A DNA stretch of 64,000 bases from an uncultured Halomicronema sp. Its GTDB lineage: Bacteria > Cyanobacteriota > Cyanobacteriia > Phormidesmidales > Phormidesmidaceae. Of the stretch, positions 42,986-51,645 are shown piece after piece. The notes below the pieces were generated by a model that made no database searches, was not told the DNA's origin, and was given only the letters and a program-made list of their open reading frames with translations. The stretch lies in NCBI GenBank assembly GCA_937899725.1, contig CALCCA010000073.1, positions 1 to 64,000 on the forward strand. The letters are read 5' to 3'. The translations under genes and the position numbers were made by a program. Within the stretch, counting starts at the first letter, position 1. The number at the start of each line of letters is the position of its first letter.

Positions 42986-43396
42986 ATGAAAATTTCAGCG
43001 ATCGCGTCAAAGCTTAAGCGTTCATTTTATGTTTGTCTGATGGCTTTACTACTGTGTTCTAGCCTAGTGATTGGCACGGCTCAGCCAGCTTTTGCGGGTA
43101 ATAGAGCTGCGAATATTGCCCAAAACCGAGCTGAGCAAGCGTTGGATGAAGTCGCTGGTGCGGGGACAGCAGAACAGATCAAAGGTCGTGCCGAAGGAGA
43201 TTTAGGTCGTGTACAACGCAAGGTGGGTCAAGTGACTGGCCAGCCTGCAGACCGCGTAGAAGGAGCCGCCAAGCAGGTTCAAGGCCGAGCTAAGAAAGAT
43301 ATTGGCCGGACTCAAGCGGCTGCAGAAGATGCCGCTGAGCAGATCGAAGATACCAGCGAAGGCTTGATTGATTCAGTCAAAGACTTCTTCAACTAG
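42986..43396 (+). CDS. Exported CsbD-family stress protein
   Basis: 136 residues. AGGAGG stands 7 bp before ATG 42986. A Sec signal peptide (1-37, cleaved near AFA-GN) precedes repeats of the CsbD type: AEQIKGRAEGDLGRVQRKVG and AKQVQGRAKKDIGRTQAAAE. CsbD proteins are small, disordered or helical, and belong to general stress regulons; most known ones are cytosolic, so the signal peptide is notable. The next gene, also exported and stress-like, starts 59 bp later. Confidence 0.85.
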   Translation: MKISAIASKLKRSFYVCLMALLLCSSLVIGTAQPAFAGNRAANIAQNRAEQALDEVAGAGTAEQIKGRAEGDLGRVQRKVGQVTGQPADRVEGAAKQVQGRAKKDIGRTQAAAEDAAEQIEDTSEGLIDSVKDFFN

Positions 43397-43455
43397 GACG
43401 AGTCTAAATCAAGCCAATTTTGAGCCGCATTTTTTGTAAAAGTAAGGAGTTAAGA

Positions 43456-43809
43456 ATGCAAACCTTGAATATTTTTCGCGCCCAATTTGTGAAAGCTTTT
43501 ATGGCTGTTGCGATGTGTGCTTTCATACTGCTGGGAACAGCCTATCCAGCGATGGCTTTTGGCAATAGCTCCAGCGATAGTTCTCAGGGATTGGTGGAGA
43601 TGAACGAGATGAAGGAAACCTCTAAGGATGCGGTTCGCAATGAGCCTCGCAACCTCCAGGAAGTGCAGAACAAAGCCAAGCAGGGTTCCAACGCCGTTCA
43701 AGGTAACGCCAATCTGGAAAAGATGAACGCGCCGGCCAATTCACAGCAGCCGAAAACAGTCGCAGAGCAAGCAGAAGACATTTTAGAAAACGTCATTCCC
43801 GGTCGTTAG
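43456..43809 (+). CDS. Low-temperature-induced-type exported protein
   Basis: 117 residues from ATG 43456 with AAGGAG 8 bp upstream; an in-frame start at 43420 is unlikely. Signal peptide with MAVAMCAFILLGTAYPAMA (about 16-35). The mature part is short, Asn/Gln/Lys-rich and probably disordered (NLQEVQNKAKQGSNAVQGN), resembling cyanobacterial low-temperature-induced proteins. Likely co-transcribed with the CsbD gene and ended by the terminator at 43840. Confidence 0.65.
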   Translation: MQTLNIFRAQFVKAFMAVAMCAFILLGTAYPAMAFGNSSSDSSQGLVEMNEMKETSKDAVRNEPRNLQEVQNKAKQGSNAVQGNANLEKMNAPANSQQPKTVAEQAEDILENVIPGR

Positions 43810-43839
43810 GTATTCTCCAACGGTCACTTGGCCACTTGA

Positions 43840-43861
43840 GCAGCCCCATTGTTGGGGCTGC
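43840..43861 (+). terminator. Intrinsic terminator
   Basis: GCAGCCCCA / TGGGGCTGC, 9-bp stem, TTGT loop, followed by TTGTTG; 31 bp after the stop of the exported protein. Confidence 0.75.
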
Positions 43862-44176
43862 TTGTTGCTGAAAACCCAAGATAAATTGATACGACTCTTT
43901 AAACTGGCCGCACTTTAGATTGCGAATTGTGTAAGGTTGGCCACTTGCTTAGCAAATGTTGTTTTCCTATCAAAGTATTTTTCTGCAGGTGTTAGGATAC
44001 CCAGTAGATCCCTAAGACGCACTATTTCTACTGCAGCGTTGCTAACGCTTGGTCAGGAGTTAGTCGTTATGGAAGCTGAAGCCACTCTGTTCAAGTGCTG
44101 TTGCACCACTTGAGGAATGCCTTTTCGAGCTGTTCTCGTTTAGGTTGATTGCTCTTACCTCAAGGCTTAAGGCTTC
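43862..44176. other. Intergenic region before receiver gene
   Basis: No gene or clear repeat; presumably holds the promoter of the response regulator. Confidence 0.4.
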
Positions 44177-44614
44177 ATGAATATGGAAACTTACAACATC
44201 GCTCTCGGCGACCGGGTTGCCGAGGCCTATCAGGCTTCCCCGACGGTTGTTGCCGTCGATGATGATGAGGACAGTCTGGTATTGCTGAGTTACATCATTG
44301 AAGAGCTACCCTGCTTCTTCTTTTGCGAAACGGACGGTAAAGCGGCGTTGGATATGATTTTGTCCCTCAAACCGAGCTTGATATTGCTCGATGTGCGACT
44401 GCCTAGTTTGAGTGGCTTTGATATTATCCGCAAGTTAAAGAGCTCGATAGAGACTGCTCTGATTCCCGTTGTTGCTATCACAGCGCTCGCTGGTAAGCAC
44501 CAACAGGAGAAATTGCTAGCAGCCGGATTTGACTATTACATTTGTAAGCCCTACAGCTTGGTCGATCTTCAAGCGGTGGTTGAGCGATATTTATTGGCCA
44601 GCAGCCCGATATAG
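44177..44614 (+). CDS. Single-domain response regulator
   Basis: 145 residues, almost all receiver domain: acidic pair in VVAVDDDEDS, phospho-acceptor D72 in LILLDVRLP, Thr in VVAITALAG and Lys in YYICKPYSL. There is no output domain, so it acts through a partner, as CheY-like or relay proteins do. No kinase is adjacent; the kinase block starts 7 kb away. Confidence 0.9.
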   Translation: MNMETYNIALGDRVAEAYQASPTVVAVDDDEDSLVLLSYIIEELPCFFFCETDGKAALDMILSLKPSLILLDVRLPSLSGFDIIRKLKSSIETALIPVVAITALAGKHQQEKLLAAGFDYYICKPYSLVDLQAVVERYLLASSPI

Positions 44615-44751
44615 GCATCTTGCAAAGAGAGCCGGGCCGCGATCGCGCTCTTGACTCAACAGCGAACGAGCCTGATAGAAGCCAGTTCGCTAGGCATAAA
44701 TTAATTTCTACCGACAAGAGAATTGGTGCGTTATTGCTTTCAAAGCAAAAA

Positions 44752-44775
44752 GCTGGCAGCGCTTCGCTGCCAGCC
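44752..44775 (-). terminator. Terminator of the DUF2294 gene
   Basis: GCTGGCAGCG / CGCTGCCAGC with a 3-nt loop. On the reverse strand it is followed by TTTTTGCTTT, 37 bp past the DUF2294 stop. Confidence 0.85.
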
Positions 44776-44811
44776 ATACACGACCAAAATTACAGAAGCC
44801 TCTAGCCAAAC

Positions 44812-45216
44812 TTATCGGTCGTTTGAGGTGAATTCAGGACTATCTGCCAGAATAGCGACGATCGCCGTTCTCCCCGTTTCAAGGGTGGTGTCGCTTAAAA
44901 CGTCAACGACATTAGTTGACAGCGTTTCTTGAATAACGTCAACGAACAAAGGGCGAATTGCGGTCTCAAGATCAGAGCGCACCTGCTCAACATCAACTTG
45001 CAAAGGCGTTAACTCATCTTTTTCACTTTCAAGTAAAAGCTGCTCTAGCTTGGTCAAAGAGTCTTCGGCAATGACCGTGATGGTATTGTCGATAATTTGA
45101 CATGTCACTTTGCCGGGAGAGTGGCCAATCTGATTTTTGTAGAGTCTCTGAACCTTTTGAGCTAATGCTCTTTGAGCTTTCCCGCGTGTATTGGTTTGAG
45201 TCGTTATGCTAGTCAT
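44812..45216 (-). CDS. DUF2294 protein
   Basis: 134 residues. Family landmarks: LYKNQIGHSPGKVTCQIIDN near the start, VIAEDSLTKLEQLLLE, RPLFVDVIQETLSTNVVDVL and LSDTTLETGRTAIVAIL. DUF2294 proteins are small soluble proteins of unknown function found in cyanobacteria and Firmicutes, sometimes described near ion transport genes. Reverse strand with its own terminator, thus monocistronic. Confidence 0.85.
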   Translation of the reverse strand: MTSITTQTNTRGKAQRALAQKVQRLYKNQIGHSPGKVTCQIIDNTITVIAEDSLTKLEQLLLESEKDELTPLQVDVEQVRSDLETAIRPLFVDVIQETLSTNVVDVLSDTTLETGRTAIVAILADSPEFTSNDR

Positions 45217-45820
45217 AATGATATATAAAAAGAGGGTGACTACTGGTTAAGAGTTTCAGAACCCTGAAAGTTTCAACCAATCGTGAACAAACAAGTGAAT
45301 CTGAGAGCGGCAAATCTAAACGGTTGAATCAAGTAGCTAAATTAGTCTAATCTGCTTAACTCAACTGCATATTGCATGATTCCAATCTATAAGTATCTTA
45401 TATTTTTTTCAGCTTCATTAAAAGGCTCTAAAGTCTAGTTTGAATGGCGGCAATATCAGTCCTTCGATAGAGGCGCAGGCTTGCGATGCCCGATGACGGG
45501 ATGGAGCGGTCATGCTGCCAGTCATGGATATAGGGTTTTCTGAGGAGTTCTCGATAGAGACACTTCCTTTCTCCTGCTGACCGATCGCCGGTAATCGCGA
45601 TGCGGTGTTCGCTTCTCAAAAGCCTTGGTTGCTGGAGCCAGGTGCCATCAGTGCCGGTGGTTGGGGTTGACCGATAGGCTAGCGAGCAGCGGGAAATTCT
45701 GCCCTGGTTGTATCGTAGGCGTGTCGTTAGGCCTCCAGCAAGACGTTGCGTCGGACCTGACGAAACCGACAGCGATCGCCTCCCTGGCCAGCACTGGTTG
45801 GGATTAGCCAATATCGCCCA
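45217..45820. other. Gene-free region
   Basis: AT-rich from 45217 to 45430, then about 400 bp without a supportable gene. A reverse frame at 45428-45811 has skewed composition and no domain. Confidence 0.4.
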
Positions 45821-45821
45821 T

Positions 45822-45848
45822 AAAAAAGCAGCCTGTTAAAGGCTGCTT
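45822..45848 (-). terminator. Terminator of the large repeat membrane protein
   Basis: AAGCAGCC / GGCTGCTT with a 7-nt loop. On the reverse strand a run of T follows. It lies 30 bp past the stop of the gene at 45878. Confidence 0.85.
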
Positions 45849-45877
45849 GAGAGCACGATTGGCTTGGGTGTTCAGGG

Positions 45878-48800
45878 CTAGCTAGCGACAGCTAAGCTGC
45901 CCGCGATCGCCGACACAATGGCGGAAATTGTCGCGGTCGAAAAAATCCACCAGGCGGCGGCTTCGGCAGCTTTGCGGGCCTCCTCGACCTGATTCTGAGC
46001 CTCTTGCTTGAGGGCAAGCACGCGGCTTTCGACCTGACGCTCTAGCTGCTCTGCCTTTTGCAAAGCGCCATCCCGCGCCGATTCCATCTGGCTGAGGACG
46101 CGATTAGCATCCGCGGCCGAAATGGCATCGTGGGAACTCATAATGGCGACTAAGGTGTCGCGATCGCACCGCGCTAGCCGCTGCTGCAGGGCGTCGAAGC
46201 CCGCTTGCGGGTCATCGAACAACGTACGCAGATCACGTCGGATGCCGTCATAGTTCAATTCAGGCCGTTCCAGAGAGTTGAGATAGGCTCGCACCCGTGC
46301 CAGCAGGCGATTGATGATAGCTTTGATTTGGGCCTGCACCTGCTCCAGCTTAGCCAGCATCTCATCGCGGACAGCGAGCACCTGGTCGACGGCCGCCGCC
46401 GCATCCTCACGAGTCATATCAGGCCGCTGGGCCAGCAACGCGATCACTGTATCGCGGTCAATGGCTGCCAGTCGCTGCCCTAGTCGCTGGCTACCCAATT
46501 GCGGATCATCCAGCAGCAGTCGGAGATCGCGCTTGATGCCCTCGGGGTGAAGCGCCGCTTTATCGGTATTGCGCAGATAATCTTCTAGAGCTTGCTCGAA
46601 GGAAATGACTTCACGCTGGGCGCGTTTGGCGAGCCGCTGGGGCGCTTTGAGCACCTGGCGAATCGTGGCCAGAATATCGTCAATAATTCGATTGACTTCG
46701 GCTTCGGTCAAATCTTCGCGCTGACTGAGTAGTTGTACCAGCGTGTCGCGATCCATCGTGGTGAGACGGGCCTTAATTGCTTCTGCCCCCGCCGCCGGAT
46801 CATTCATCAACGTCTGCAAATCACGCTGAATGCCGTCGGGATTCAGTTCGGGCTTGCCCGTTTGGCGCAGGTAGTTAGCGATCGCACTGGTGGCTTCGTC
46901 ATATTTGGCCTGGGCTTGAGCGGTCAAGCGGGCCGGTGCATTCACCACTTGATACCAGTTGCCTTCCACATCTCGTACGACGCGGCGTACCTCCTGCTCG
47001 CTCAAATCATTACGCTGACTCAACAGCTGAATCAAGGTTTCCCGGTCAAACTGCTCAAACCGCTGACGCAGGCGATGCAGGCCGACATTCGGCTCGTTCA
47101 GCAAGATCTTCAACTCGCGTTGGATGCCGTCAGGGTTGAGTTCAGAGCGGCCAGTATTGCGCAAGTGTTCCTGCACTTTATGCCACTGATCCTGCACTTG
47201 CAGCTTCACGCGTTCTTGCTGGTTGTGCGATTCTGTCAGCTGTTGGTTTTTGAGCTGTTCAAAACGGGCAACCAGCAGCTCAGCTTCGGCATCATTAAAG
47301 TCAGGGCGAGTCCTCAGATTGTGCGCCATCAATTCGGCATCAATTTCGGAATATCGCACCTGCAGATCATCAAAGCTGGCCGCCTCATCGGCAGTTAACG
47401 CCGAGAACGCTTGATTGCCCATTTCAGACATTAGCTCAGCTTTCGGGGTCTGCTGCAAAAAGACTTCGAGCTGGCTGCGCAGCTGTTTGGCTTTGACATA
47501 TCGATCAACGTCGATAATTTCCTTCAGCACTTGCCGCCGCACCCCTTCGAGAATTTCAGAAGTGCGCTCGATGTCGGTGGGTGTAAGCAACCCGCGATCG
47601 CTCAATACGGCCTCAAAGTCAGACCGCTGGAGCTGCTGGAGTTCTTGACGCAGCAGTTCGGTACTGGCATCGACGTCATAAATCACATCGCGAAACTGCG
47701 CCTGCAGCCGCTCGGTCTGCAGCTGCCAGGGATAAGTGTTTAGCAGATAATTTTCGACATCGGCCTTGACCACACGGTAGGGCTCAGACGGGTCGCTGAA
47801 CTGAGTCGCTAGGCTATTGCCTTGAGACACCAGCTCGGACTTCACCTGCTTGACCTTCGTAGTGATGGTTTCGGCATCTAGGTCAGACAGGTTGGCACTC
47901 CCCATCACGGCCCCCATCAGGGTATTTAAGCCTTGAGATAATAGCCCCGGCGAAGATTGCTGCGGCTGTCCACGACGGCGATACTCCTCTAAAAACTGAT
48001 CGAGGCGATCGCCCACTGTGGTCGCCATGCGATCACCCGGACGAGCTGATTTTACATAGTCCACCAGATCGACTAGCGGCTGCTGACCAGAAGCCTTGCC
48101 GATTTCTCGCTGCCAAATCCGGTATAAACGACCCGCCACGCGGTCGGATTCCTGCCGGGAAAGATCGGTGCGGCTGCGGACGAGTTCTTCAAAGGTGCTC
48201 TGATCAAGCTGATTGAGGGCTGCCGCATCGCCGAGGGTGCTGAGGTTAGACCCCTTGATCAAGTCTTGAAATACTTGCTCTAAGTCATCGGTCTGGAGTT
48301 GGGGCGATCGTAAGGTCGCGACGTAGTCTTGCAGAGAATCCAGCAGGTCGCTGTCATTGAGGCCATGGGCCAGCTCTTTGCGCACCGTGGCGGCCACGGC
48401 CTCAGCGGTTTCAAAGATTTGATTGCTAGCAGCTTTGGCCCCAAACGCGGAGGTAGCGGTACCCACTAACGAGTTAAAGCTGGCGGTCGCCGTCCGCACG
48501 ACGGAGCCCATCAGCGACCCCACTGTCGTGGAGCTAAACCAAAACAGCAGCGAAAAATAGGTGCCCCAAATGACGAGGCCGGTAATGGCTCCCAGCAGCG
48601 CACTGTTGTAAAGGCTCAGCTTGACGGCTAGCCAGCAGGCAAAAAACAGCGCCAAACTAACGGTAATCAAAGTCCAAAAGCCGACGGCCAGACTAATGCG
48701 TCCGAAGCTCGGCCCCCCCGAAGACTTGTCATTGGAGGCAGACGAGGAGGAATGACCCACGTAGGAAATGCCCGCCGCGAGCGATAGATTAGTCAGCAGG

Positions 48801-48955
48801 AGCTGAAAGCCAAAGGCCAGGACTAAGCCTGACAACAAGGCAATAAAAAACTGCGGCCCCGAAAAGATTAGGGCAGCTTCTTCGGGCGTATCAATACCGG
48901 GTTGGGCGAGTTGGGCGAGCTGACTGATCAGTGGCCCAGTGAAGATTTCGGACAT
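45878..48955 (-). CDS. Large membrane protein with 98-residue tandem repeats
   Basis: 1025 residues from ATG 48955, chosen for AAGGAGAAAATC before it. Three hydrophobic stretches lie near the N-terminus (about 32-65, 90-120, 122-145) and one at the C-terminus (AAWWIFSTATISAIVSAIAG). Between them is a long helical, charged region. Four tandem units with exactly 98 residues between equivalent positions begin near 604, 702, 800 and 898, each with ELNPDGIQRDL, DRDTLVQLLSQR and a long helix; degenerate copies precede them (about 230-320 and 460-540). I recognise no named family. Anchored at both ends, it could be a scaffold or a sensor at a membrane. A YbdK-type ligase gene lies 87 bp upstream on the same strand, perhaps the same operon. 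Confidence 0.85.
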   Translation of the reverse strand: MSEIFTGPLISQLAQLAQPGIDTPEEAALIFSGPQFFIALLSGLVLAFGFQLLLTNLSLAAGISYVGHSSSSASNDKSSGGPSFGRISLAVGFWTLITVSLALFFACWLAVKLSLYNSALLGAITGLVIWGTYFSLLFWFSSTTVGSLMGSVVRTATASFNSLVGTATSAFGAKAASNQIFETAEAVAATVRKELAHGLNDSDLLDSLQDYVATLRSPQLQTDDLEQVFQDLIKGSNLSTLGDAAALNQLDQSTFEELVRSRTDLSRQESDRVAGRLYRIWQREIGKASGQQPLVDLVDYVKSARPGDRMATTVGDRLDQFLEEYRRRGQPQQSSPGLLSQGLNTLMGAVMGSANLSDLDAETITTKVKQVKSELVSQGNSLATQFSDPSEPYRVVKADVENYLLNTYPWQLQTERLQAQFRDVIYDVDASTELLRQELQQLQRSDFEAVLSDRGLLTPTDIERTSEILEGVRRQVLKEIIDVDRYVKAKQLRSQLEVFLQQTPKAELMSEMGNQAFSALTADEAASFDDLQVRYSEIDAELMAHNLRTRPDFNDAEAELLVARFEQLKNQQLTESHNQQERVKLQVQDQWHKVQEHLRNTGRSELNPDGIQRELKILLNEPNVGLHRLRQRFEQFDRETLIQLLSQRNDLSEQEVRRVVRDVEGNWYQVVNAPARLTAQAQAKYDEATSAIANYLRQTGKPELNPDGIQRDLQTLMNDPAAGAEAIKARLTTMDRDTLVQLLSQREDLTEAEVNRIIDDILATIRQVLKAPQRLAKRAQREVISFEQALEDYLRNTDKAALHPEGIKRDLRLLLDDPQLGSQRLGQRLAAIDRDTVIALLAQRPDMTREDAAAAVDQVLAVRDEMLAKLEQVQAQIKAIINRLLARVRAYLNSLERPELNYDGIRRDLRTLFDDPQAGFDALQQRLARCDRDTLVAIMSSHDAISAADANRVLSQMESARDGALQKAEQLERQVESRVLALKQEAQNQVEEARKAAEAAAWWIFSTATISAIVSAIAGSLAVAS

Positions 48956-49042
48956 GATTTTCTCCTTGATATTTACGAATGAAGGGGGCAAAAGGGGGAT
49001 CACGATGCCGCTGGCACCGAGGGCCTGCACCACGGCGGAGCT

Positions 49043-50185
49043 TTAGACATAGGCCACAGGGGCAACGCCAGCCGCAGTTTGAGCGATGAGACCATCCACC
49101 ACTTGACGGATGCTGCCGGTTTCTTGCAGCCATTGCCGCTGACGCGTCGCGCCGTTGCCCTGTAGCAACACCTGATTGACCAAAGCGGTGACAGTATCCC
49201 AGTCACCTTCGGCTTCGAGGGCCGGACGCAGATAGGCCAAAAGTCGAGCGATGTGGGCGGGGGCAGGCACCGCGATCGCCTGCTTCAGGTCAATTAGCTC
49301 TGCCGACAGGCCGTAGCGGGCCGCCGTCCAGTGGGCGGCTTTGAGTAACTCTGATTTCACCGCTGGGTAAGGCTGCTCGGCCACCGCCTCGGCATAGCTG
49401 GTCCGCACTAACGCTTTCACCAATCCGGCGAGCATGACCGCCTCCTCGATCGTCATACACACATCGGGGATGCGGAACTCAATGGTGGGAAACGCCTCCG
49501 ACAGGCGGATGTCCCAATACAGCATGGTGGTGTCAGGCATCACCCCCGATTGAATCAGGCTTTGAATGAACGCCTCATAGTCACTAAAGTCTTGGAAATG
49601 GGGGGGTGGCCCGGCAGTGGGCAACCGACACCACAGCTCTGTGCGGTAGCTGTCATAGCCGGTGTCAGCACCCTGCCAAAAGGGCGAGTTAGCAGTCAGC
49701 GCCAGCAGGGGGCCGAGCCATAGCCGACAGCGATTGACGACCTCTAGGGCAATTGCGGGCTGTTGGCGAAACTGATCGCCATTTAGCCCCACGTGGACGT
49801 GGCACCCAAAAATGATCAGCTCGCGGATCACCTGCTGAAGATTCTGCGCTAGCTCCTGATATCGATCTTTGTCGGTCAGAGCTTGCTCTTGCCAGCAAGA
49901 AAACGGATGCGTCCCGGCGGCAACGACCGCTACCCCCTGCTGCTCAGCGGCGGCGATGACGACTTGGCGCGATCGCTGCAACTCTTCGCGCAGCTCGGCC
50001 AAATCGCCACAAACATCGGTGGCAATTTCAATCTGACAGCGGTGCATTTCGGGCTGCACGCGATCGCCCGCCGCCGCTTGCTGAGCCGCCGCGAGCACTT
50101 TGCCCGCGCGTCCGCACAGCTCACGGGTCTCGGGCTGCACGAGCTGATATTCTTCTTCAACGCCCAGCGTATAGGTATCCGACAT
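49043..50185 (-). CDS. YbdK-type glutamate-cysteine ligase family protein
   Basis: 380 residues from ATG 50185 (MSDTYTLGVEEEYQLV). GCS2 carboxylate-amine ligase landmarks: GVEEEYQLV, the strand HRCQIEIATDVC, GTHPF, FGCHVHVG (metal-binding His) and PTIEFRIPDVC. E. coli YbdK has weak glutamate-cysteine ligase activity, and its real substrate is unsettled; here too the product is unknown. Upstream on the same strand of the repeat membrane protein. Confidence 0.88.
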   Translation of the reverse strand: MSDTYTLGVEEEYQLVQPETRELCGRAGKVLAAAQQAAAGDRVQPEMHRCQIEIATDVCGDLAELREELQRSRQVVIAAAEQQGVAVVAAGTHPFSCWQEQALTDKDRYQELAQNLQQVIRELIIFGCHVHVGLNGDQFRQQPAIALEVVNRCRLWLGPLLALTANSPFWQGADTGYDSYRTELWCRLPTAGPPPHFQDFSDYEAFIQSLIQSGVMPDTTMLYWDIRLSEAFPTIEFRIPDVCMTIEEAVMLAGLVKALVRTSYAEAVAEQPYPAVKSELLKAAHWTAARYGLSAELIDLKQAIAVPAPAHIARLLAYLRPALEAEGDWDTVTALVNQVLLQGNGATRQRQWLQETGSIRQVVDGLIAQTAAGVAPVAYV

Positions 50186-50430
50186 CGTCAATCCAACAAT
50201 ACTGATGAGTTGACTTTGCCACTTTAGAAGGACTCGCGCGTCTTCCCTGGGGTAGGAAATTGCAGTCTATCTACAGAAAGATAGAGGTGCAGTTAATCGC
50301 TCAACTTTTAAGCTGCCAACTGAGTTTTAGATCAAGTCCCGATCAAAGCTTGCAGCTTTTTTACCGATGAAGCTGCAGGTCTGGACTTTGACAAAGTCAA
50401 ATGCCGGTGAGTGGGTGAAAAATCGATTTT

Positions 50431-51216
50431 ATGTGGCAACGTTCTCATCAAAAACTATCTTTAACGAATCAAGGCAACGGGCAGGTCACCCTGGTCTTTC
50501 TGCATTATTTCAGCGGCGCCGCTGCGAGCTGGCAGTGGGTCACCGATCATTTAAAGGCCGATTTTCACTGCGTGGCTTTAGACTTACCAGGCTTTGGCGA
50601 TGCGCCACCGTTAGCTGAGCCCAGCTTAGAAAATTACAGCGCTTTCATTCAAACCGCGTTATCGCAGTTAGGGATCGATCGCTTGGTGCTGATTGGTCAC
50701 TCGATGGGGGGCAAGCTGGCACTGCAGGTCGCGGCAGATGGGCCGGTGGCCGGTTTAGCGCAGGTGATTTTAGTGGCCCCCTCCCCCCCCACGCAAGAAC
50801 CGATGCCAGCGGAAGAACGCGATCGCATGCTTAAAGATCATCACCAGCCTGACGTCGCTAGCACCACCGTCGATAGTGCCGCCCAGCAAACTCTGCCAGA
50901 GCTACGTCGCGCGATCGCCATACGCACTCACACCCAAACCGAAGATCGCACTTGGCGCTGGTGGCTGCTGGACGGTATGAATCATTCAATCGCCGATCAG
51001 ATGAGCACCATCCAAGTGCCGGTCACGGTCATTGCCTCTGCGGATGATCCCGTCATTCCTTGGGCCACCATTCAGCAAGACGTGATGCAGTTGTTGCCGC
51101 AGGCTGAACTCATCGAGCTGTCAGAGGTCGGGCATTTGATCCCGCTAGAGGTGCCTGAGCAGTTGGCGCAAAGCATCCGCAGGGCGTTGCAGGTCAGTAC
51201 CCTTGAGGCTTCTTAG
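50431..51216 (+). CDS. Alpha/beta hydrolase
   Basis: 261 residues. FLHYFSGAAASWQWV around the oxyanion site, nucleophile elbow GHSMGG, acid in ASADDPVIP and His in SEVGHLIPLE. Typical of the broad esterase/BioH-like group; soluble. Substrate unknown. The stop codon lies at the edge of a perfect 20-bp palindrome (51215-51234). Confidence 0.9.
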   Translation: MWQRSHQKLSLTNQGNGQVTLVFLHYFSGAAASWQWVTDHLKADFHCVALDLPGFGDAPPLAEPSLENYSAFIQTALSQLGIDRLVLIGHSMGGKLALQVAADGPVAGLAQVILVAPSPPTQEPMPAEERDRMLKDHHQPDVASTTVDSAAQQTLPELRRAIAIRTHTQTEDRTWRWWLLDGMNHSIADQMSTIQVPVTVIASADDPVIPWATIQQDVMQLLPQAELIELSEVGHLIPLEVPEQLAQSIRRALQVSTLEAS

Positions 51217-51645
51217 CGCCTTAGCTAAGGCGCTCGGCCGACTTAAATGTTAGCCAGTCGCTGATTTCGACTCCGCTCAATCCGCTCAATGGCGGGCTAA
51301 GTAGGAAGTTGAGGCTTGAGCGGAGTCGTCAGCCCTACGGGCAGGCAAGACCACCGCGAAGCGTCTCTGCGAGGCGAAACCTCGTCGGCAAGAGATGGTG
51401 CCTGCCGACTCATCAACATCGGCGCATCGACCCGCCATCCTGCAATCAGAGACTCGTGCCAGCAGTCAATGCGATGATGGCGGTAGGCTGGGTCTCAAGT
51501 CTCCTAAACTGACGCCATTGCTGCCAGAGATGAGCCTCGGCCCTCAAATTGGGGGGTAAGCGGCTTCAACCGCCCCCAGCATTGAGGGATACCGAGGGCG
51601 AGGGCGTCAGTTCTATGCTCCTCATTATTGGCAACCCCTGACTGC
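51215..51645. repeat. Spacer with palindrome and inverted repeat
   Basis: AGCGCCTTAG-CTAAGGCGCT (51215-51234) is a perfect palindrome touching the previous stop. CGACTCCGCTCAA (51268-51280) and its exact complement (51316-51328) form a 13-bp inverted repeat; TAAGTAGGAAGTT beside it recurs near 60272, so part of this looks like a dispersed repeat. No gene. Confidence 0.55.

Noticed and set aside
46205-47398. Plus-strand frames opposite the repeat membrane protein, one of 221 codons
   Set aside because: Regular codon pattern of the true gene keeps the antisense frame open; the translation shows no family.
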